The notes under the pieces were generated by a model that was not told where the DNA came from, did not search any database, and saw only the letters and a list, made by a program, of their open reading frames with translations. From the NCBI GenBank assembly GCA_020050835.1, contig JAGVKB010000142.1:124001-188000 (forward strand): DNA of 64,000 bases, written 5' to 3'. The stretch comes from Candidatus Obscuribacterales bacterium. GTDB taxonomy: Bacteria; Cyanobacteriota; Vampirovibrionia; Obscuribacterales; Obscuribacteraceae. Positions 61,026 to 64,000 of the stretch are shown here, piece by piece. The position numbers and the translations under genes were made by a program. Each line of letters opens with the position of its first letter. The first letter of the stretch is position 1.

Positions 61026-62150
61026 TCATCCAGCGAACACCAGTTTGACCAGTAGTGGCGTCACATAAGCAACAATCTGAGCAGAGCTGACCGGCAGAGC
61101 TTGCCAACAAGCATTCAGCAACCTGCCACCACCCCACCGAACTCGATCAACTTGACACCAATAAGTAGCTAGATAACTTTGTAGATATTTTCGGCTGATT
61201 CCATGAAAGTTGTCGCGTACAGTTTCGATGAAAGCTTCAACCCCACGTCGTACTTCCTTAGAGGGATAAGACTCTCCCTTGCTGCTGCCATCACCCGTGC
61301 CCACAAGCGCTCGCCTCCGGAGTACATACCAATCGCCAGGCCGGCGGACAGCAGCTTCCGCCAGCTCTAACATAGTTAAGGCAGCTGACAATTCGCCTAC
61401 CGGCATTTGACTCATTTCAAGCAAGCTATCCACGTGCAGCGGAGATGCGGATAAATACGAAAGCACCCTCAACTCAACTGGTTGCAGTCCACCAAAATCG
61501 CTGTCAATCATGAGTTTGCCTGGTGAAGCCTCAACGGTCGCCATCAAACTTGCTTTCAATGTTCCAGTATCTTGCGAATCTCGCAGACCCTGCTGGACTG
61601 ACCTAACATCTGCACCCTCCTGCCTGACGGACAAAGATTCAGCGCACTGTTGCTCGATAATATCTTGCTCCGACCGCGGATGAGCATTTGCAGGAGTCTC
61701 CCGACTGCGTTTCGAAAACAGAACAGAAAACAGCCCAGATGGAAGTGATTCATCCACATTCATGTGGACAGCAATAACCGCAGCAATTTTGCGAAAGATA
61801 ATGAGCGCAGTCGATTGAGCGATCCCGACCAACTGATGAAATCGCGAAGAACTCACAAGCAATCCATGGTCCATTAGCCATATTGCTGCAAGCCACGGTC
61901 TGGTTCGTCTTACCCTTTCGAACAATGTTCCGGTAGTAAACGATACTTGTCTCCTACAAACAACACACGTGAGTACTCTCTCACCATATGTTCGCTGATA
62001 GCTCCTCATTCCACATTTCTTGCACTGCAATCGCCGCTCTGATTTGGAAATGTTGTACAACTCTTCAATACAGTCCTCCTCTGTCGGATACAGCTTTTCG
62101 AACTGCACCCAAATGCGAACAAGAACATCGTCCTTTAAAGACTTTGCCAT
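61026..62150 (-). CDS. Transposase-derived zinc-ribbon protein with a DprA-like winged helix
   Basis: About 374 residues. The N-terminus (about 15-115) resembles the IS1595/ISXO2 transposase zinc ribbon and following helices: YPTEEDCIEELYN, CKKC...CVVC, and SFTTGTLFERVRRTRPWLAAIWLM. The C-terminus has a GISRKYLQSYLATYW segment like the end of those transposases. Between them, where the DDE catalytic core should be, lies a polar stretch and a winged helix (about 215-275: LQPVELRVLSYLSASPLHVDSLLEM) resembling the DprA C-terminal domain. I see no DDE triad and no terminal inverted repeats, so this looks like a domesticated DNA-binding protein. ATG 62150 is chosen after GGAGG; GTG 62156 is less likely. 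It converges with the PP2C-like gene. Confidence 0.75.
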   Translation of the reverse strand: MAKSLKDDVLVRIWVQFEKLYPTEEDCIEELYNISKSERRLQCKKCGMRSYQRTYGERVLTCVVCRRQVSFTTGTLFERVRRTRPWLAAIWLMDHGLLVSSSRFHQLVGIAQSTALIIFRKIAAVIAVHMNVDESLPSGLFSVLFSKRSRETPANAHPRSEQDIIEQQCAESLSVRQEGADVRSVQQGLRDSQDTGTLKASLMATVEASPGKLMIDSDFGGLQPVELRVLSYLSASPLHVDSLLEMSQMPVGELSAALTMLELAEAAVRRPGDWYVLRRRALVGTGDGSSKGESYPSKEVRRGVEAFIETVRDNFHGISRKYLQSYLATYWCQVDRVRWGGGRLLNACWQALPVSSAQIVAYVTPLLVKLVFAG

Positions 62151-62245
62151 ACCCACCTCCTTCGCTTACCACTTAGTTCGACGGAACTCGCACGAAAAAA
62201 GTTCAAAACTCTTAAGTCTCTCTCTTCTTCTTTCGAAGGCAACAC

Positions 62246-62297
62246 AATTAAGCATTGGCAGCTCAACCGTTAACGGTTGAGCTGCCAATGCTTAATT
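62246..62297. terminator. Perfect 52-base palindrome, probable bidirectional terminator
   Basis: Two perfect 26-base arms (AATTAAGCATTGGCAGCTCA and onward, centred on GTTAAC at 62269-62274) lie 53 bases after the ychF stop and 96 bases before the zinc-ribbon gene's start. The ends read CTTAATT in both directions. An intrinsic terminator for ychF is the simplest reading, though perfect arms of this length are uncommon for one. Confidence 0.65.
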
Positions 62298-62349
62298 ACT
62301 GACATTGGATTGGCTTGATAGCAGCGCTTCAAAGCTCGACGATCAGTGC

Positions 62350-63456
62350 TTAGACCGCGAAGCGGAAATTAATGCAATCACCATCGTGTACGACATAGTC
62401 TTTGCCTTCAAGGCGAGCAAGTCCTTTGTCTTTAGCTGCATTCCAAGAGCCACATCCTTTGAGTGCATCAAATGCAACTACTTCCGCCCGAATAAATCCG
62501 CGAGCAATGTCCGAATGGATCTTTCTTGCAGCTTCTTGAGCAGCAGTGCCGCGAGTGATTGTCCAAGCCCTCACTTCATCTTCGCCCACAGTAAAAAATG
62601 GAATCACATCAAGTAATTGATAGGCAGCTTTCACGGACTTATCGCGACTGGACTCTTCGATCCCTAATGCCGAAAGGAACTCCCCGCGCTCAGCTTCGTC
62701 AAGCTGGGCTATTTCCATTTCAGTTTTGGCGCAGAAGGCAAGTAACGGTGCTGACTTTGATTGCGCAAACGGGGTCAGTTGTTTTATGGTGGCAGTCTCT
62801 GTTTTACCTATCTCTGATTCATCAACATTTGCAACCAATAGAAGCGGCTTTTGCGAAAGAAATGTATAACCGCGAATGAGTTTCAACTCGTCGTCTGTTA
62901 ATTTGAACTGCCTCAGCGGTTGTTCGTTAGTGAGCGCTTCCCGGAATCTTGCCAGCAACTCTTTCTCGCCTTCCGCTTGCGTTCGTTCCAAGCCTTTCTT
63001 TCGTTGGATCTCCTGATCTAGCTTTTCAAGTCGTTTATCGACAACTGAAAGGTCTGCCAATATCAACTCTAACTCCAACAACTCAGCATCTCTCAAACTA
63101 TCGACACTGCCGCTCGCATGTGGAACCGCTGGATCTGTAAACGACCTGAGCACATGAACTAGTGCATCTACTTGCCTGAGATGGGCAACCAGCTGCGGAC
63201 TGAAGCCGTCCTTTTGTGCTTGTCCGGGAATCATTCCAGAAACATCAACCAGTTCGACCGTTGCATAGGTCGTCTTCTTCGGCTTGTAAAGTTGACAAAG
63301 CCAGTCCTGCCTCCAATCCGGTACCGGCACAATGCCGACATTCGGCTCCGCTTGCACCGAACCAGAAAATGCGCGAACCTCTGCATGTCCGCCTGTTAGC
63401 GCATTAAATACCGCAGTTTTGCCGCAGGAGGGCAATCCTATTATGCCTACCTTCAT
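62350..63456 (-). CDS. ychF: YchF/OLA1-type Obg-family ATPase
   Basis: A P-loop NTPase that prefers ATP and associates with ribosomes. G1 is GLPSCGKTAVFNAL, G3 is DVSGMIPG, and G4 is the NVDE variant that accounts for ATP preference in this subfamily. A coiled-coil insert occupies about 130-180, and the C-terminal TGS domain ends HDGDCINFRFAV. The length of 368 is standard. The ATG at 63456 has only a weak AAGAGA upstream. The gene follows tRNA-Ser on the same strand by 61 bases and is bounded downstream by the 52-base palindrome. Confidence 0.97.
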   Translation of the reverse strand: MKVGIIGLPSCGKTAVFNALTGGHAEVRAFSGSVQAEPNVGIVPVPDWRQDWLCQLYKPKKTTYATVELVDVSGMIPGQAQKDGFSPQLVAHLRQVDALVHVLRSFTDPAVPHASGSVDSLRDAELLELELILADLSVVDKRLEKLDQEIQRKKGLERTQAEGEKELLARFREALTNEQPLRQFKLTDDELKLIRGYTFLSQKPLLLVANVDESEIGKTETATIKQLTPFAQSKSAPLLAFCAKTEMEIAQLDEAERGEFLSALGIEESSRDKSVKAAYQLLDVIPFFTVGEDEVRAWTITRGTAAQEAARKIHSDIARGFIRAEVVAFDALKGCGSWNAAKDKGLARLEGKDYVVHDGDCINFRFAV

Positions 63457-63475
63457 ATCTCTTATCTAGAACTCC

Positions 63476-63498
63476 AAAACCGGTGCACATCGCGCCGG
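63476..63498 (-). terminator. Weak terminator candidate between tRNA-Ser and ychF
   Basis: On the minus strand CCGG-C-GC...GC-A-CCGG forms a short imperfect stem followed by TTTT. It would end the tRNA transcript 20 bases after the tRNA; with a stem this weak, read-through into ychF is plausible. Confidence 0.35.
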
Positions 63499-63517
63499 CT
63501 CACTCCGCTGAAAGACC

Positions 63518-63600
63518 GGAGAGGGTGGGATTCGAACCCACGTGGCTTGCGCCCATCCGCTTTCGAGGCGGCGCCGTTATGACCGCTTCGGTACCTCTCC
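63518..63600 (-). tRNA. tRNA-Ser (anticodon CGA)
   Basis: The minus strand folds into a cloverleaf with a perfect 7-base acceptor stem (GGAGAGG/CCTCTCC), a T arm GTGGG-TTCGAAT-CCCAC, the anticodon loop CTCGAAA giving CGA, and a long variable arm (GGGCGCAAGCC region) typical of serine tRNAs. The anticodon stem has four good pairs plus a G-A mismatch. CCA is not encoded. It reads UCG codons. Confidence 0.95.
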
Positions 63601-63613
63601 TCAATAGTACGGA

Positions 63614-63619
63614 ATTATA
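63614..63619 (-). promoter_or_regulatory. -10 box of the tRNA-Ser promoter
   Basis: A perfect TATAAT on the minus strand lies 13 bases before the tRNA, so the leader would be about seven bases. I could not identify a convincing -35 box at the usual distance. Confidence 0.45.
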
Positions 63620-63737
63620 ACTCACTTGAAAGCCCGGCGGGCAGACGAACTCGACCGACCGACACAACACAGACTTTCAAAGCGCCAGCCGGGCGAGTAC
63701 GCCGGCAGCTGATTAATTTGCCTCGGGCACCGTCTCT

Positions 63738-64000
63738 TTAGTTATGCCGCGTCGGACCTAAACTCGGGCGGCCGGCAATCTGCGTTCCCAGCTCGGCCTG
63801 CGTCTTTAGGGCAGACATGACTCCGGGCATATCGACATGGACTTGCCGCTTAATCAAAATCTGCGGTATGAAAAGGCCGCCATTGGTGTACGACGAATAA
63901 GTAACGATTGTGTGATGACCACCCTCGCTTGGCTCGAGTTTCCAGTAACCATCAACTTCTTTGAAATCGCCTTTCACACGATGCCATTCCAGTGACTTGT
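63738..64000 (-). CDS. C-terminal part of an SRPBCC-like (START/polyketide cyclase type) protein
   Basis: The frame is open to the right window edge, so the gene is partial; GTG 63977 is in frame but codons beyond it continue without a stop. The visible 87 residues show the pattern of the SRPBCC ligand-binding fold: a GYWKLEPSEGGHHTIVTYSS strand pair, a proline-containing turn (FIPQILIKRQ), and a long C-terminal helix (PGVMSALKTQAEL). Such proteins bind small hydrophobic ligands. The polar tail after the helix is short. It is separated from the tRNA gene by 137 bases holding the tRNA promoter. Confidence 0.6.
   Translation of the reverse strand, partial: KSLEWHRVKGDFKEVDGYWKLEPSEGGHHTIVTYSSYTNGGLFIPQILIKRQVHVDMPGVMSALKTQAELGTQIAGRPSLGPTRHN

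Noticed and set aside
61026-62297. Intact insertion sequence
   Set aside because: The 52-base palindrome flanks only one side, no matching inverted repeat or target duplication lies near 61010-61030, and the protein has no visible catalytic triad.

Overview
The window reads as chromosome of a diderm bacterium with mid-range GC. Tripartite efflux systems, lipoprotein and secreted-protein signals, a TonB/TolA-type C-terminal domain and an RlpA-like cell-wall protein all imply an outer membrane. The mix of secreted tetratricopeptide (TPR) proteins, very long repeat proteins, a short murD-ftsW-murG cluster and receptor-like kinases most resembles non-photosynthetic Cyanobacteriota (Melainabacteria/Vampirovibrionia, Obscuribacter-like). 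That placement is inference from gene content; no rRNA or phylogenetic marker was compared.

Layout. 1-5.4 kb: the end of a gene, a cysteine-less alkyltransferase-like protein, two small envelope proteins, gcvT-gcvH, a PlsC-type acyltransferase and a TetR regulator. 5.4-8.6 kb: an EmrA/EmrB-type drug pump divergent from the TetR gene, with two inverted-repeat operator candidates at the divergent promoters. 8.8-16.1 kb: one 2418-residue HEAT-like/YD-like repeat protein. 16.1-24.7 kb: a heavy-metal RND island (adaptor, pump, PII-like protein, second pump). 24.7-34.2 kb: two giant paralogous coiled-coil proteins on the minus strand, followed by an extremely acidic protein with eight cysteines. 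35.5-42.3 kb: secreted TPR proteins, one ending in a TonB_C domain, and small proteins. 42.3-48 kb: murD-ftsW-murG with another secreted TPR protein. 48-53.4 kb: yebC, an RlpA-like protein, gltX and cysS. 53.4-61 kb: two kinase-TM-TPR receptors, a histidine kinase, a von Willebrand A (vWA) protein and a PP2C-like phosphatase. 61-64 kb: a transposase-derived zinc-ribbon protein, ychF, tRNA-Ser(CGA) and the end of an SRPBCC-like protein.

Most interesting. The 53.4-61 kb block groups kinase, vWA and PP2C-like genes, as in the E. coli yegI-yegK-yegL and TerY-P gene sets, but here the kinases are membrane-spanning proteins with TPR domains predicted outside the cytoplasm and an Arg where the ATP-binding Lys usually sits. 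I infer a cell-envelope Ser/Thr phosphorylation switch. The next gene fuses IS1595/ISXO2-like transposase ends to a DprA-like winged helix and has no visible catalytic core. Other unusual items are a PII-like gene wedged between two metal pumps, 18 consecutive 39/42-residue coiled-coil repeats in one protein, and a shared C-terminal tail that looks like a signal peptide at the wrong end.
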